Origin: an uncultured Fibrobacter sp.
GTDB lineage: Bacteria > Fibrobacterota > Fibrobacteria > Fibrobacterales > Fibrobacteraceae
Assembly: GCF_947305105.1 (NCBI RefSeq)
Contig: NZ_CAMZCS010000001.1
Coordinates: 186,001-250,000, forward strand
Direction of reading: 5' to 3'
DNA: 64,000 nucleotides
The notes beneath the pieces are model-generated. The model was not told where the DNA came from and made no database searches. It saw only the letters and a list, made by a program, of their open reading frames with translations. The position numbers and the translations under genes are program-made. Shown piece after piece: positions 40,172-50,900 of the stretch (positions within the stretch are counted from its first letter, which is position 1; every line of letters starts with the position of its first letter).

Positions 40172-41683
40172 TTATTTCTTCCTTTTGCGTTTATAGGCGG
40201 ATGCAAATCCGAATATGAACAGGATGGCGAACAGCCATGGCGCTATGCGCAGGTTGTTCCGGATGTGATCTGTGTTCGTCGCCTCTTTCGGTTGTTCGGG
40301 CTCTTCGGTCGAGTCGAGGATTTTCTTCCAGAGGGTCTGGAATTCGGCGAGCGTCATGACCGAGGTCCCCTTGTAGCCGAGCCTCTTGTTTATTTGTTCG
40401 GTGTACTCCATGAAAATGTTGTAGAGTTTTTCGTCGGAGTAGAGGGCGGGAATTTCAAGCTGGTCCCATACCGCACTGAACATGACCACGAGAATTTGCT
40501 CGATATCGCCCCATTCCGGGATGGTCGTGTAGGTGCGCCCTGTTTCGAGAGCCTTGACCATTTCTGTGTAGGCGGAATCTTCGGACCAGGTTTCCAGAAC
40601 TTTCACCGATGTGGGGAGGAATCCGATTTGCCGTGTGTAGGCATCCAGGTTTTCGTCCTGTGTCAGGTACAGGAGCAGGTCTTCGGCTTCGGGGCGGTTG
40701 TTCTTTGCTGGGATGGCGAGGTTGCTCCCGCCGACAAAACTGACGCTGCCTTCTGTGCCTAGCGGGATGGGGAAGGCTTCTACGCCGTCGGCCCCGATGC
40801 GCGCGTTCGAAAGGCCGCCCTGGTCGCCGAGGAAGCGCGTCTGCGTGATGATTTCGGCGGTGCTGATAATGAATGCCAGTTCGCCGTTGTTGAACAGCTG
40901 GGCAATCTGGGCCGAGTTCATCTGCAACATTTCGGGCGAGACGAGTGTGTCGAGGATGAATTTCAGGTAGCGGCCAATACCGAGCAATGTCTGCTCGTCT
41001 AGGATGTTTGCCTGCCATTTGCCGCTGGAATCTTTCTTGAGGAAGTCGCCGCCGTTGCTCCAAACCCAGGGGGCGAAGTTATGGGTGATATTCCAGTCGC
41101 TTTTGCCCGGGAGAGCGTAGGCTTTCACCCTGACTCCGTCGTCGAGCGTTTCTTTGGAATCGTTTATCTTGCGCACGGCTTTCAGGAACCCTTGGTATGT
41201 CGCGATGGATTCCTTGGTGATGCCGTTTTTCTTGAGGATGCGCTTGTTCCCGAGGACGGGGCGGATATCGATGAACCACGGGATGGAATAGATTGTCGTG
41301 TCGGAATCGATATGCGTCGTGCTCCAGCTAATCGGTACGAACCGTTCGGGCTGGATCTGGGGCAATAGCTTGTTGAGTGGCTTGATTTCGCCACGCGAAG
41401 CGAAATAGGGGACCCATGTGGTGCCGAGTTGCAAAATGTCGGGGGCCTTTTCTCCAGATTCGAGCGCCGTGGAAATCTTGTTCCATGCATCGCCCCAGTC
41501 GAGAACTTGGATTTGGGTGGGGATTCCTGTTTGCTGTGTGAACTGGGAGAGGGTCTGTTCGAGTTTTTCTTTCGGGGAGGCTCCGTTCGGCATGATCCAA
41601 ACCGTGAGTGGCTGTACAGATGCAAAAGCCGTCGGTATGGCGAATGCCATGAAAGCAATAAATCTCCCAAAAAATTTTGTCAT
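40172..41683 (-). CDS. Family 1 solute-binding protein with C-terminal membrane anchor
   Basis: The 503-residue protein has a signal peptide (about 1-21) and a full sugar-type extracellular binding-protein fold (LTVWIMPNGASPKEKLEQ, then KAPDILQLGTTWVPYFASRG, IPWFIDIRPVL, VSFVGGSNLAIPAKN and LLLYLTQDENLDAYT). It ends in a transmembrane helix at about 480-497 (APWLFAILFIFGFASA) with a basic tail, so the binding domain is tethered facing the periplasm. No ABC permease or ATPase gene is nearby. The following gene, 5 bases away, is a diguanylate cyclase. I infer a sensing rather than a transport role. Confidence 0.9.
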   Translation of the reverse strand: MTKFFGRFIAFMAFAIPTAFASVQPLTVWIMPNGASPKEKLEQTLSQFTQQTGIPTQIQVLDWGDAWNKISTALESGEKAPDILQLGTTWVPYFASRGEIKPLNKLLPQIQPERFVPISWSTTHIDSDTTIYSIPWFIDIRPVLGNKRILKKNGITKESIATYQGFLKAVRKINDSKETLDDGVRVKAYALPGKSDWNITHNFAPWVWSNGGDFLKKDSSGKWQANILDEQTLLGIGRYLKFILDTLVSPEMLQMNSAQIAQLFNNGELAFIISTAEIITQTRFLGDQGGLSNARIGADGVEAFPIPLGTEGSVSFVGGSNLAIPAKNNRPEAEDLLLYLTQDENLDAYTRQIGFLPTSVKVLETWSEDSAYTEMVKALETGRTYTTIPEWGDIEQILVVMFSAVWDQLEIPALYSDEKLYNIFMEYTEQINKRLGYKGTSVMTLAEFQTLWKKILDSTEEPEQPKEATNTDHIRNNLRIAPWLFAILFIFGFASAYKRKRKK

Positions 41684-41796
41684 AGGGTTTTACCTTTTGT
41701 GCGTGCGCGTTTGCCTGCGGGATTCCTAAATTGTAAATTAGTATAAAAAACCGGAGAATGAACTAAAAAAAAAGTTTAGGTTTCCGTGGAGGTGGA

Positions 41797-42207
41797 ATGC
41801 TCGTTGCTGTTGGAATTGTAGAATATGGTGACCGAGTCCTTGTGCGTAGGCGGTTGCCGGGGTCGCCATATGGCGGTACATGGGAATTTCCGATGACTCC
41901 TATCGATTTTGGCGACACAGTGGAGCATTCTATAGAGTCGTGGGTGTTTGAATCGGCGGGTTTACGGGCCCATTCGGGGCTTCCTGGGCCTGCTTTTGAC
42001 TGTAAATCGTTGCCTGGGTGCCGTTTTTTCCCGGTGAAGATGCTTCCTGAATCTCCCAAACTCGCCACAACAGGTCCGAACGTTTGTAAGTGGTTGAAAA
42101 TAAAGGACTTACGTAGAATAAAGATGTCACTGCCGAGTGTGATGTATGTCAAACAAAATGAAAAAATAAGCTTTTTATTCAAAAAAGTATGCTTAAAAAC
42201 CCCATAA
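41797..42207 (+). CDS. Degenerate Nudix-like protein
   Basis: The 136-residue protein begins like a MutT-type Nudix hydrolase (VAVGIVEYGDRVLVRRR, then GGTWEFP). At the Nudix box, however, the R-E-x-x-E-E-x-G core reads SWVFESAG, leaving only one of the catalytic glutamates. The C-terminal part is basic and short (family usual 130-160). A good GGAGG site lies just before the ATG. Either it is a binding pseudoenzyme or a decayed gene. The frame on the opposite strand over the same region shows no recognisable domain and I rejected it. Confidence 0.6.
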   Translation: MLVAVGIVEYGDRVLVRRRLPGSPYGGTWEFPMTPIDFGDTVEHSIESWVFESAGLRAHSGLPGPAFDCKSLPGCRFFPVKMLPESPKLATTGPNVCKWLKIKDLRRIKMSLPSVMYVKQNEKISFLFKKVCLKTP

Positions 42208-42265
42208 AAAAATTTTTTAGTTATATTTTGGAACATTCAAACAACATATCTTCAAGGAGCAAAAA

Positions 42266-42706
42266 ATGAAAAAAAGTATCTGCACTCTTCTCTGCGCCGG
42301 TGTTATCATGCTCACTGGTTGCTATGGTTCTAACGCTTGCTTCAACAAGCTTCACAAGTGGAATGGATCGCTTGGCAACAAGTGGCTGAACTCCATCGTC
42401 TACTTCCTCGGCTTCTGGATCTTCCCGGTGTACGGGATCTGCCTGTGGCTGGTCGATGGTCTCGTTCTCAACACGGTCGAATTCTGGACGGGCTCCAATC
42501 CGCTCGCTTCCGGCGATTCCTACTATGAGAAGGATGCCCAGGGCAACTCCGTTGCTGCTGTGAAGAACGCCGACGGTTCTATGTCTGTGGAACTCACCAC
42601 TGCAGAAGGCCAGAAGGCAAACCTCACTCTCCAGCGCGATGAAAACGTTGTCCGCGCTTTGGACGAAGAAGGCAATCTCGTTGCCCAGTACGAAATCGAA
42701 AAGTAA
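42266..42706 (+). CDS. DUF3332-type lipoprotein
   Basis: The 146-residue protein has a lipoprotein signal (SICTLLCAGVIMLTGC). The mature part opens GSNACFNKLHKWNGSLGNKW and carries two hydrophobic stretches (SIVYFLGFWIFPVYGICLW), as in the DUF3332 family of small envelope proteins, then a soluble tail with EGQKANLTLQRDENVVRALD. Family function is unknown. AAGGAG precedes the ATG, and TATATTTTGGAA upstream may be its -10 region. A terminator follows. Confidence 0.85.
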   Translation: MKKSICTLLCAGVIMLTGCYGSNACFNKLHKWNGSLGNKWLNSIVYFLGFWIFPVYGICLWLVDGLVLNTVEFWTGSNPLASGDSYYEKDAQGNSVAAVKNADGSMSVELTTAEGQKANLTLQRDENVVRALDEEGNLVAQYEIEK

Positions 42707-42728
42707 TTTCGATTAGGAAATATGAAAA

Positions 42729-42760
42729 AGGACGGATTCTTCAATCCGCCCTTTATTTTT
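42729..42760. terminator. Bidirectional terminator between the DUF3332 gene and murA
   Basis: Stem AGGACGGATT / AATCCGCCCT with one mismatch and loop CTTC, flanked by A-run and T-run, serving both converging genes. Confidence 0.88.
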
Positions 42761-42775
42761 TTGTTTAATCTGTTT

Positions 42776-44053
42776 TTATTCGTCGGCAGCGTCCGGATTG
42801 ACGCGCTTGACGGTTACGCCAATCTTAGCCATCTTGGCTTCGAAATCCTCGTAGCCACGGTCCAGGTGGTAGATACGGCTGATGGTTGTTTCGCCCTCGG
42901 CCATCATGGCGGCGAGCACGAGGGCCGCACTGGCGCGCAGGTCGGAGCCCATGATGTCGGCGCCTTCGAGTGGGAGCCCGCCCTTGATAGTTGCCGTGTT
43001 GCCGTTGAGCTGGATGCTCGCGCCGAGGCGTTCGAGCTCGGCGACGTGCTTGAAGCGGTCGTTGTAGACGGTGTCTTGAATGAGGCTGTTGCCCGGGACT
43101 GCAAGGAGGGTCGCCATGAGCGGCGCCTGCATGTCGGTGGGGAACCCGGGGAAGGGCAGCGTGGAAATGCTGATGGGCTTGAGTTGCACGTCGCGGGCGT
43201 CCACCTCGGCCCAGTCAGTACCGGTGGTGACTTTGCAGCCGATTTCGCGGAAAGCGTCGAGTGTCGACGCAATGTGTTCCGGGATGACTTTAGTGACTTT
43301 CACGCGGCCGTGGGTGATGGGGGCGGCGCACAGGAACGTGCCTGCCTCGATGCGGTCGGGGATGGTGTTGCCATTACCGGGGCGGAGACTCTCGACGCCT
43401 TGCACGGTGAGCGTGCGCGTGCCGCGGCCCTGGATCTTGGCTCCCATGTTGGTGAGGTAGTCAATCAGGTTGTCGATTTCGGGTTCGAGGGCTGCGTTCT
43501 GGAGCACACTCACGCCCTTGGCGAGGGTCGCGGCCATGAGGACGTTCACCGTCGCGCCCACGCTTGAAATCGGGAAGTTGAAGTTGCCGCCGGGCAGGCG
43601 ACCTTCGCAAGTGGCTTCGACATAACCGTGTGTCACGGTGATTTTTGCGCCGAGCGCCTCGAGGCCCTTGAGGTGCAGGTCCACAGGGCGCGGGCCCCAG
43701 GCGCATCCGCCGGGGAGCGAGACGCGGCAGCGTCCGAAGCGGGCTACGAGCGGACCGAGCACGTAGAAACTTGCGCGCATGGTCTTCACGAGTTCGTAAG
43801 GGGCTTCGAGGTGGTCGGCACCACGGGTGTCAATCTTGAGAACGTGGCTCCCTCCGCTGATGCGGCAGCCAATGACGCGCAGCACGTCGGACATGGTCTT
43901 CATGTCTTTGAGGTGCGGGACGTTCGTGATTTCGGATATACCGTCGGCAAGGAGAGTCGCCGCCATGACAGCGAGAACGGCATTCTTTGCACCAGAGATT
44001 TCTACTTCGCCGTCAACGGGCCCTTTGACTTGGGGGACGACAAACTGATCCAT
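42776..44053 (-). CDS. murA: UDP-N-acetylglucosamine 1-carboxyvinyltransferase
   Basis: The 425-residue enzyme adds enolpyruvate from PEP to UDP-GlcNAc, the first committed step of peptidoglycan synthesis, in the cytoplasm. The catalytic cysteine loop LPGGCAWGPRPVDLHL is intact, so it should be sensitive to fosfomycin-type inhibitors. Other family stretches (VSGAKNAVLAVMAATLLADG, EAGTFLCAAPITHG, FPGFPTDMQAPLMA, VYNDRFKHVAELERLGA) are all present. It lies 2 bases behind the GYF/RDD membrane-protein gene on the same strand. Confidence 0.97.
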   Translation of the reverse strand: MDQFVVPQVKGPVDGEVEISGAKNAVLAVMAATLLADGISEITNVPHLKDMKTMSDVLRVIGCRISGGSHVLKIDTRGADHLEAPYELVKTMRASFYVLGPLVARFGRCRVSLPGGCAWGPRPVDLHLKGLEALGAKITVTHGYVEATCEGRLPGGNFNFPISSVGATVNVLMAATLAKGVSVLQNAALEPEIDNLIDYLTNMGAKIQGRGTRTLTVQGVESLRPGNGNTIPDRIEAGTFLCAAPITHGRVKVTKVIPEHIASTLDAFREIGCKVTTGTDWAEVDARDVQLKPISISTLPFPGFPTDMQAPLMATLLAVPGNSLIQDTVYNDRFKHVAELERLGASIQLNGNTATIKGGLPLEGADIMGSDLRASAALVLAAMMAEGETTISRIYHLDRGYEDFEAKMAKIGVTVKRVNPDAADE

Positions 44054-44055
44054 AG

Positions 44056-44808
44056 TTATTTCTCCGTGATTTGTATAGTCTTGGGTGTGTTATAGACAAC
44101 GCATGTACTTGCGATAAAGTCGTGGAGGCCCCTGCGCTTGGGGTCGATGAGGACGGTCAGGTAACCGAGGCAGTAGAGCATCATGCTCATGAGGCTTGCG
44201 ATGTAACGGATGATGGATGCGAGCCACGTTATCTTGTCGCCTTTCGCAGTTTCGACATGAATCCGGAAAAGCATCTTGCCGATAGTCGCTCCGTAAAGGG
44301 CGTGCAGTACGACGAAGTAGACCGTTTGCAATAAAAGCGATATCGTAAAGAACAGGTCCATTCCGGGCGCGTTAAAAATCGCATTCATGGTCTCGATGGA
44401 GGGGCTGCTCGAGAAGGCATCGGTGGCCTGCGTCAGTTCTTGGAGGTTTATGGTCCCTGCGCTGCACAAGACGACAAAGGCGATAATCCCGGCGAAGCCG
44501 AGAAGGATTGTGTCTACGGAGAAGGCGAGACCGCGGACGAAAAAGCCAGCGTAGTGCTTGGTCAATACTTGCTGTTTGAGAATCTCGTTGATGGTCTCTT
44601 GAAGGATCTTGTCCTGGTTCGCTTCGTTCTGCTCTATTTCGGCCTTGGCTTCTTTCCAGGTTGTCCAAGATTCTTCGCCGCTGTGCCAGACCAAAGTAGA
44701 ATTCGTTATCTTGCCTTCCTTGACAAAATTCTGGATTTCCTCGATGGAAAAAGGGCCTTGCCTTCGTTCGCCGTCAGTTATGCTTTCGTCTATGTAAAAC
44801 CATTTCAT
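44056..44808 (-). CDS. GYF_2-RDD membrane protein
   Basis: The 250-residue protein starts at the ATG at 44808 (MKWFYIDES). Residues 1-55 are a GYF_2 domain (RQGPFSIEEIQNFVKEGKIT, then STLVWHSGEESWTTWKEA), usually a cytoplasmic protein-interaction module. Residues about 85-245 are an RDD domain with three or four membrane helices (GFFVRGLAFSVDTILLGFAG, then YGATIGKMLFRIHV, DPKRRGLHDFIASTCVV) and the family's R and D residues. RDD proteins are proposed exporters or ion antiporters. It precedes murA by 2 bases. Confidence 0.9.
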   Translation of the reverse strand: MKWFYIDESITDGERRQGPFSIEEIQNFVKEGKITNSTLVWHSGEESWTTWKEAKAEIEQNEANQDKILQETINEILKQQVLTKHYAGFFVRGLAFSVDTILLGFAGIIAFVVLCSAGTINLQELTQATDAFSSSPSIETMNAIFNAPGMDLFFTISLLLQTVYFVVLHALYGATIGKMLFRIHVETAKGDKITWLASIIRYIASLMSMMLYCLGYLTVLIDPKRRGLHDFIASTCVVYNTPKTIQITEK

Positions 44809-44882
44809 ATTCTGCGTATAATTTAGCATTTCCAACGTCGGGGGTATGCCGAAATTACCAAAAAAAACTAAATTGGGGCAAT

Positions 44883-47813
44883 ATGATAGTATTTGTGCCC
44901 GGCCAGCGTTTTATTAGCCAACTGGAACCCGATTTAGGATTAGGAATTGTCACCGAAATTCAGGGAAGGACCGTCAAGTTTAATTTCCCCGCAGTAAATC
45001 AATGCCGTATGTACAGGACGGATAGCGCTCCTGTCGACAGGTACGTGTTGCAACCGGGAGAGACCGCCAAGAGTGAAAAAGGCGTGTCGTTCGCGGTGGA
45101 GTCTGTTCGCGAAGCGGGCGGACTGATTGTCTACGTGGGCCGTGCCGGTCGCGAGATGAAGGAATCCGAACTGAATCCCAAGGTCACGACTAGGCCAGCA
45201 GACTTTTTCAGGGCACTCGCCAACAGCGAAACCTATTCTTGCAAGGAATTTGCCCGCCGCGAAAGTGCTATGAAGCTTTCGTGCAAGTGGCAGTCTTCCA
45301 TAGTGCGCGGAATGATTGGCCCGCGTGTGGACATGATCCCGCACCAGTATTACTTGTGCTACCGAGCCTGTTCAAGTTCCAGCCTGCCGAGGCTCATGCT
45401 CTCCGACGAAGTCGGCTTGGGCAAGACTATCGAGGCCGGTATGATTTGGCATGCGCTCCGGGCCCGCAATAGGGTTTCCCGCACGCTGATTATTGTTCCC
45501 GAAACCCTGAAGCACCAGTGGATGATCGAAATGAAGCGCCGCTTCAACCAGTTGTTCACCCTGGTCGACGAAGGTTACGTCCGTGGCCTGTTTATTTCTG
45601 TGGACAAGGAAGACGAGAAGCCGAACCCGTTCCTGCAGAGCAACGACATTATCTGCTCTATTGACTTCTTGATGGAACAGCCCGCCCTTATCGAGGATTT
45701 GCTCAAAACCAATTGGGACATGACTATCATCGACGAGGCGCACCACCTGGTTTGCGAAGACGGCTTTACCAGCCGCGAGTACATGCTCGCCAACGCGATT
45801 CTTGCAAAGTCCAAGGGAATCCTTTTGCTGACGGGTACTCCGCTCCAGCTGCATCCGGAATCCCAGTTTAACCGACTGCGCATGCTGGACCCGGCCCGCT
45901 TCTCGGATTACAACGAATTTATCAAGTCCCAGGAATCTTACCGCAAGCTCGTGAACGACTTGAGCAAGTTGCCGACGGACCCGAATCACCACATGAGCTG
46001 GGACGACCTTTACGAATCTGTCCCGAAAAATTCTCCGATCCGTCCTTGGCTCGAACAAGAAAATTCGAAGAGCATGCCTGCCGGGGAATGGATGCGCCGC
46101 ATTGTCGACGCCATGGGCACAGGCTCGGTCGTGTTCCGCAATACCCGCAAGGGCGTAGGCGGCTTCCCGAGCCGCGTCCTCGACGAAATCCGCCTGGAAC
46201 CGGATCCCCGCTACCGCGAGATGGTGAATATCGCTGCCGAGAAAAACCTGGACGCTTCGACCGATATCCAGGAAAACGGCCTCCTCTGTACTCAGTATTC
46301 CGATGCCTGGAGCATGGACGAGCGCTTTGTGTGGCTGAAGGATTTCTTGAAAGAATACAAGAACGAAAAGATTCTCCTGATTTGCGAATCAATCGATGTC
46401 GTGCTCGCTTTGGGCCAGTTGTTGACGGATTATCTAGGCGAAGGGACGTTCTCCATGTTCCATGAAGAAATGACCATCATGGCGCGTGACAAGGCTGCTG
46501 CGTGGTTTAGCCGCCCGGATGGAGCGAACCTCCTCATTGCATCTGAAATCGGTTCCGAAGGGCGCAACTTCCAGTTCTCGCATCATTTGGTGCTTTTTGA
46601 CTTGCCTTTGGATGCCGCTTTGGTGGAACAGCGCATTGGCCGTCTCGACCGAATCGGGCAGACGAAGGATATCGTGGTCCATGTGCCCTATGTCGCTGGT
46701 TCTGGCCAAGAAGTCATGTTCCGCTGGTATAACGATGGCCTGAATGCCTTCGGTGCTCCGCTCATGAGCGGGGGTGAACTGTTCCTCAAGTACACGGACA
46801 GCCTTATCGAGGCATTGGCCGACCCGCAGGGTTGCCTCAAGAAATTTGTCGCGAACGTCATTCCTCAGGTGAAAAAAGATTGCGAACAGATGCGCAAGAA
46901 TATCGAGAAGGGCCGCGACAAGTTGCTGGAATTCAATTCCCGCAATCCCGAAAAGGCTAAAGAAATTACGGATGAAATCAGGCAAATTGACGAAAATCCG
47001 GAACTCCAGAATTTGATGGTGGAATCCCTCCGCGACAGGGGCCTTTACGTGGAACCGAGCGCAATCCCGAATTGCTGCGTCGTGACCATGGGGCCGCAGG
47101 TGGAGGCGGGAACCGTCCCGGGCATGCCTACGCAGGGAATGGTCGCTGTTGCCGATGCCGAAGAAGAACAAGGCTCGGAAAATATTTCGCTTACGGTGAC
47201 GTTTGACCGTGCGACGGCAATGATTCACGACGAAATTGATTTTGTCAGCCTGGAACACCCTCTTGCCCAAGGCGTCATTGACTTTGAAACCGGACTTTCC
47301 CATGGTGCCATAGCCAGCTGTATTTGGCAGAACTCGGGTATGCGCGGGCTCTTGATGCAGTACAACTTCTTGGTGGAATTGCCTGTTCTCGAGGAATGGG
47401 GCGTTGCCGATATTGCCGGGCCCAAATACGTGAGCGTGGTGATTGATTCCAAGGGAACGGACCTTTCTAACTTGGTGGAACAGCTGCAAGGCGCCCAGTT
47501 CAAGGATGTCGGTGTGCCGCAAGGGAATTCCGCCGTGGACATGACGCTCAAGTTCTTTGCAAAGGAAGGCTTTGCTGCCGCTCGCCGTATAGCGATGGTT
47601 TCGGCCAAGGAATATGCGGAAAGTGCTTCGGCTGCTGTCGAAGCAAGGTGCGAACAGGAATACCAGCGCATGAACCACTTGCTGACTATGCGTGGCAAGG
47701 GAGGTAACAGCGCTCAGCTCCAGCAACTGCGCAAGAACGTGCAGGAATGGAAGAAGACGGTTTCGAACCCGCAAATTCGCTTGGATGCAATCCGACTGCT
47801 TGTTTGCAGGTAG
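44883..47813 (+). CDS. rapA: RapA-like SNF2-family ATPase
   Basis: The 976-residue Swi2/Snf2 ATPase is like E. coli RapA, which recycles RNA polymerase from stalled post-termination complexes. N-terminal Tudor-like SH3 barrels (about 1-105; VPGQRFISQLEPDLGLGIV) precede the ATPase core with Walker A DEVGLGKTIEA (about 175-185), Walker B IIDEAHHL (about 281), LLLTGTPLQLHPESQ, and the second lobe with IASEIGSEGRNFQFSHHLV and EQRIGRLDRIGQTKD. The C-terminal 350 residues form the RapA-specific spacer and tail. Length matches RapA (968). It is divergent from the GYF/RDD gene. Confidence 0.94.
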   Translation: MIVFVPGQRFISQLEPDLGLGIVTEIQGRTVKFNFPAVNQCRMYRTDSAPVDRYVLQPGETAKSEKGVSFAVESVREAGGLIVYVGRAGREMKESELNPKVTTRPADFFRALANSETYSCKEFARRESAMKLSCKWQSSIVRGMIGPRVDMIPHQYYLCYRACSSSSLPRLMLSDEVGLGKTIEAGMIWHALRARNRVSRTLIIVPETLKHQWMIEMKRRFNQLFTLVDEGYVRGLFISVDKEDEKPNPFLQSNDIICSIDFLMEQPALIEDLLKTNWDMTIIDEAHHLVCEDGFTSREYMLANAILAKSKGILLLTGTPLQLHPESQFNRLRMLDPARFSDYNEFIKSQESYRKLVNDLSKLPTDPNHHMSWDDLYESVPKNSPIRPWLEQENSKSMPAGEWMRRIVDAMGTGSVVFRNTRKGVGGFPSRVLDEIRLEPDPRYREMVNIAAEKNLDASTDIQENGLLCTQYSDAWSMDERFVWLKDFLKEYKNEKILLICESIDVVLALGQLLTDYLGEGTFSMFHEEMTIMARDKAAAWFSRPDGANLLIASEIGSEGRNFQFSHHLVLFDLPLDAALVEQRIGRLDRIGQTKDIVVHVPYVAGSGQEVMFRWYNDGLNAFGAPLMSGGELFLKYTDSLIEALADPQGCLKKFVANVIPQVKKDCEQMRKNIEKGRDKLLEFNSRNPEKAKEITDEIRQIDENPELQNLMVESLRDRGLYVEPSAIPNCCVVTMGPQVEAGTVPGMPTQGMVAVADAEEEQGSENISLTVTFDRATAMIHDEIDFVSLEHPLAQGVIDFETGLSHGAIASCIWQNSGMRGLLMQYNFLVELPVLEEWGVADIAGPKYVSVVIDSKGTDLSNLVEQLQGAQFKDVGVPQGNSAVDMTLKFFAKEGFAAARRIAMVSAKEYAESASAAVEARCEQEYQRMNHLLTMRGKGGNSAQLQQLRKNVQEWKKTVSNPQIRLDAIRLLVCR

Positions 47814-47914
47814 TACAACGCTTTTTTATTTGTATATATAAAATTTCTCCTTTTTCTACAAAATAAGGCTATATTTTGCGTGGCCTTTTTTGGACTTTAT
47901 TGGAGGAATTGTTT

Positions 47915-50900
47915 ATGAATAAATGGCTTTGCCTTTTCGTACTTTTTTTGTCGGTACTTTCTTTTGGACAAATCACTGTCGAAGTGAACGATGAGCAGGT
48001 CTACAATGCGTCAATGCTTGGCTTGCGCATGCGCGTTGTCAATAATTCGGGGCAAAGCTACGATAACGTAACGGTCGATTTTTACTTGAAAAAGAATCCT
48101 TCCGAGACGTTTGCCTTGGATTCCTACTACACGGAAGATTGGACGATTTGGATTGCGGAACAGTCTGGCGAAAATGTCATCATCCGTGCAACGATCCCGC
48201 ATTTGGGGGCAGGGACTTCTCCGAATTCCAGTGGAGTGAGCGTTGGAATCCACCGCACCGACTGGCAGCCCATTTCTAAAACGAGTGCCAATGGATTCCC
48301 GTTGGGTTCAACCTTTACGACCGCCCTCAACTATAATGTATTCCAAGGGAATAACTTGATTGGCGGAAGTTCTTATATCGATCCGAGTTTGATTGTCCCG
48401 AGTCTTCGTTTTGTGGGGTTGCAGCCGACGCCTTATGGAAATATTCCTTCTTGGATAGAAATAGAAAACTATGGAACGACTCCGGCTAATTTAAGCAACA
48501 TATCACTAAAATGGGCCACAAGTACGGGGACTAGCTCGAGCTCGGTATCGAGTGCTGTGTTGGAACCTGGTAAAAGGTTGCGAATCTGCCCTACTCAGTT
48601 AAATTGTCCGGATGACGATCTTGTTGCTGCTGTGCCTATGTTGCAGGACGTGCAAGGGGAAATTCTTCTCCGCTACAATACAACAATCATGGACTATTTG
48701 TCTTGGGGCTATAATGATGGAGTTCTAGCTTCAGATGCGCGGTTGGCGAATATTCAATATTCAAGGATTCGGTATGATTTTGGGTTCTACGATGAATATT
48801 GGCATAAGGTTGAACCTGGTATATTTTACAAAAAAATTGATGGAAAATGGTACAGCTATACGCCGGACTATGATGTGAATACGACGGATGTCCCAGATCC
48901 GATTGCGTACCATAATGAAGAAACGATATGCTTGGACTCCCCTGAAAATCCAAAATCGAAAAGAAACGTCCGTTTTGCTTGGCATCCGGTAGAAGGGGCG
49001 ATTGGTTACAAATTGACGATAATAGAATCCGTGAGTGGGGATACTGTCTACAATGGAATGAAACATCGCGCTTATTATGATAAAGAATTGGAAGCGGGAA
49101 CCTACGAATGGAGTGTCCGTGTTGTTTTTTGGAGTGATAAATACTCTGTGAGCAATCCATGGATAGATCACTATACCATTTGGAAGAGAAAAACTGTAAA
49201 GATATGCAATGATTTTAGCGATGAACACTATTTGCGAGTTCCTCAGTATGCAGTTCATAAAGATACGAGGATGCTTGTCCCTAACTGGGGGGAATTAGCG
49301 GAATTCCCAGAAATTTCATGGGACCATCCAGATGTATTTGTCTATAATCAAATCCCTTATGATAGTTACTTGTTCTTGCCTCGTCCTAATGATCTTTTCC
49401 TTGAGGTGTCTTGGCGTTGTTGGGTTGCAGGAGCTCAAATGCTTAATCATTTCTATAAAGGCAATTTGACTCAGGATGAGATAAAGTTCCATGGTAAGAC
49501 GTCCGCTTTTGAAGATATTGAAATTAATGGGAATCACTACTCAAAACTTGAAAAAGACAAGATTGCGGGCGCATTTGGCTTAGGTGGGGCTGGATCGGGG
49601 GCTACTGCTGAATTGTTTGCCGTATTGATGTGGGCTTTGAATATAGAAGACCAATCCCAAATGGATTATTGGAGTACAGAAAAATGGGACTCGGAAGGAA
49701 ATATTTACGATGAAATGGCTAGATCACTGACTGCAGATGATGTAGTGCCCTATATAAATGCTGGGCGCCCCATGTATGTTGGCCAAAATTTTCCGCGACA
49801 TATAATGATTTTGGATGGTTACAGGTATTCAGGGAACGAATTCCAAATACATTTGGTGAATATATCCAATGGTGGAGAAGCGGAATGGGTTCCTAGCAGC
49901 AGTTACTCCATGTGCCTTTATATTGTTCCTCCAATTGTTTCTAATCCGAAAATGAGTGATCACCGTGTTCACATTGATTCTGATGGCGACGGTATTGTTG
50001 ATTTTGACGAAGTGGAACGTTTTAAAACAAATCCCTTCAAGAAAGATTCCGATGGGGATGATATTGATGACAAGGTAGAAATATTCTCTTATACGATTAA
50101 GGAAGAATTTGTATCAAAAGAGACGTGCTTCAATCCTAAATCGGGATATGATGAATCTGTTGATGCCCATATAGGGGATTATATGAATCCATATGATGCA
50201 TTGTTATGTCGTGTCGAAAAATATGCCGATATTGATGGTGATAGTGCTCGTGCCGAATTGGATGTGGATTCGGACCATCCGAATAATGACGGACTTCCAG
50301 ATGGAGCCGAAGATTTGAATCATAATGGTTACGTGGATAACGGTGAAACGGATCCATATAATATTTCGGATGATTATTCTGCGAATTTCAACCCGGTGGA
50401 AACGGTTGAGTGGGATGCCCCGAGTCTCGTGGGTATATATGCCTTTAATGAAATCAATGTCGGAAATAATGTGACTTGCAATTCCGGAATGCATGGATAT
50501 TGCCAGATTGCCTCTGAATATGCCTTGCCGTATGCAGTTTCTGTAGGCGTAAATTCCACGGTTGGGGATATTTTCTCGAAGGGAAATATCCAATTGCAAA
50601 ACAATGCCCATGCCGTTGGTGATGTGCACATTTACTCTTTGCCGACAGCTTCGGTTTCTCCGGTTTTGTCTCAGGGAGCCTCTGTGACTGGAACAACGAG
50701 CGAGCATTATTTGGGTGAATGGCCCTATCTTGTTTCTGATGATGCTCACCATTCCTTGGATGGCAAGGAATTTTGGAATAATCTGATTGTCAATATGGGA
50801 GAAACGTTCGTTTTAAGTGGTGGTGAGTCGTATGGAAGCATCGTTGTGCATTCTGGTGGCACTCTCAAATTGGGAACCGGCACGATAAGGGTCGGAAACA

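Noticed and set aside
41763-42236. 157-codon minus-strand frame overlapping the Nudix-like gene
   Set aside because: No domain, no ribosome-binding site; the plus frame has a GGAGG site and clear MutT-like residues.
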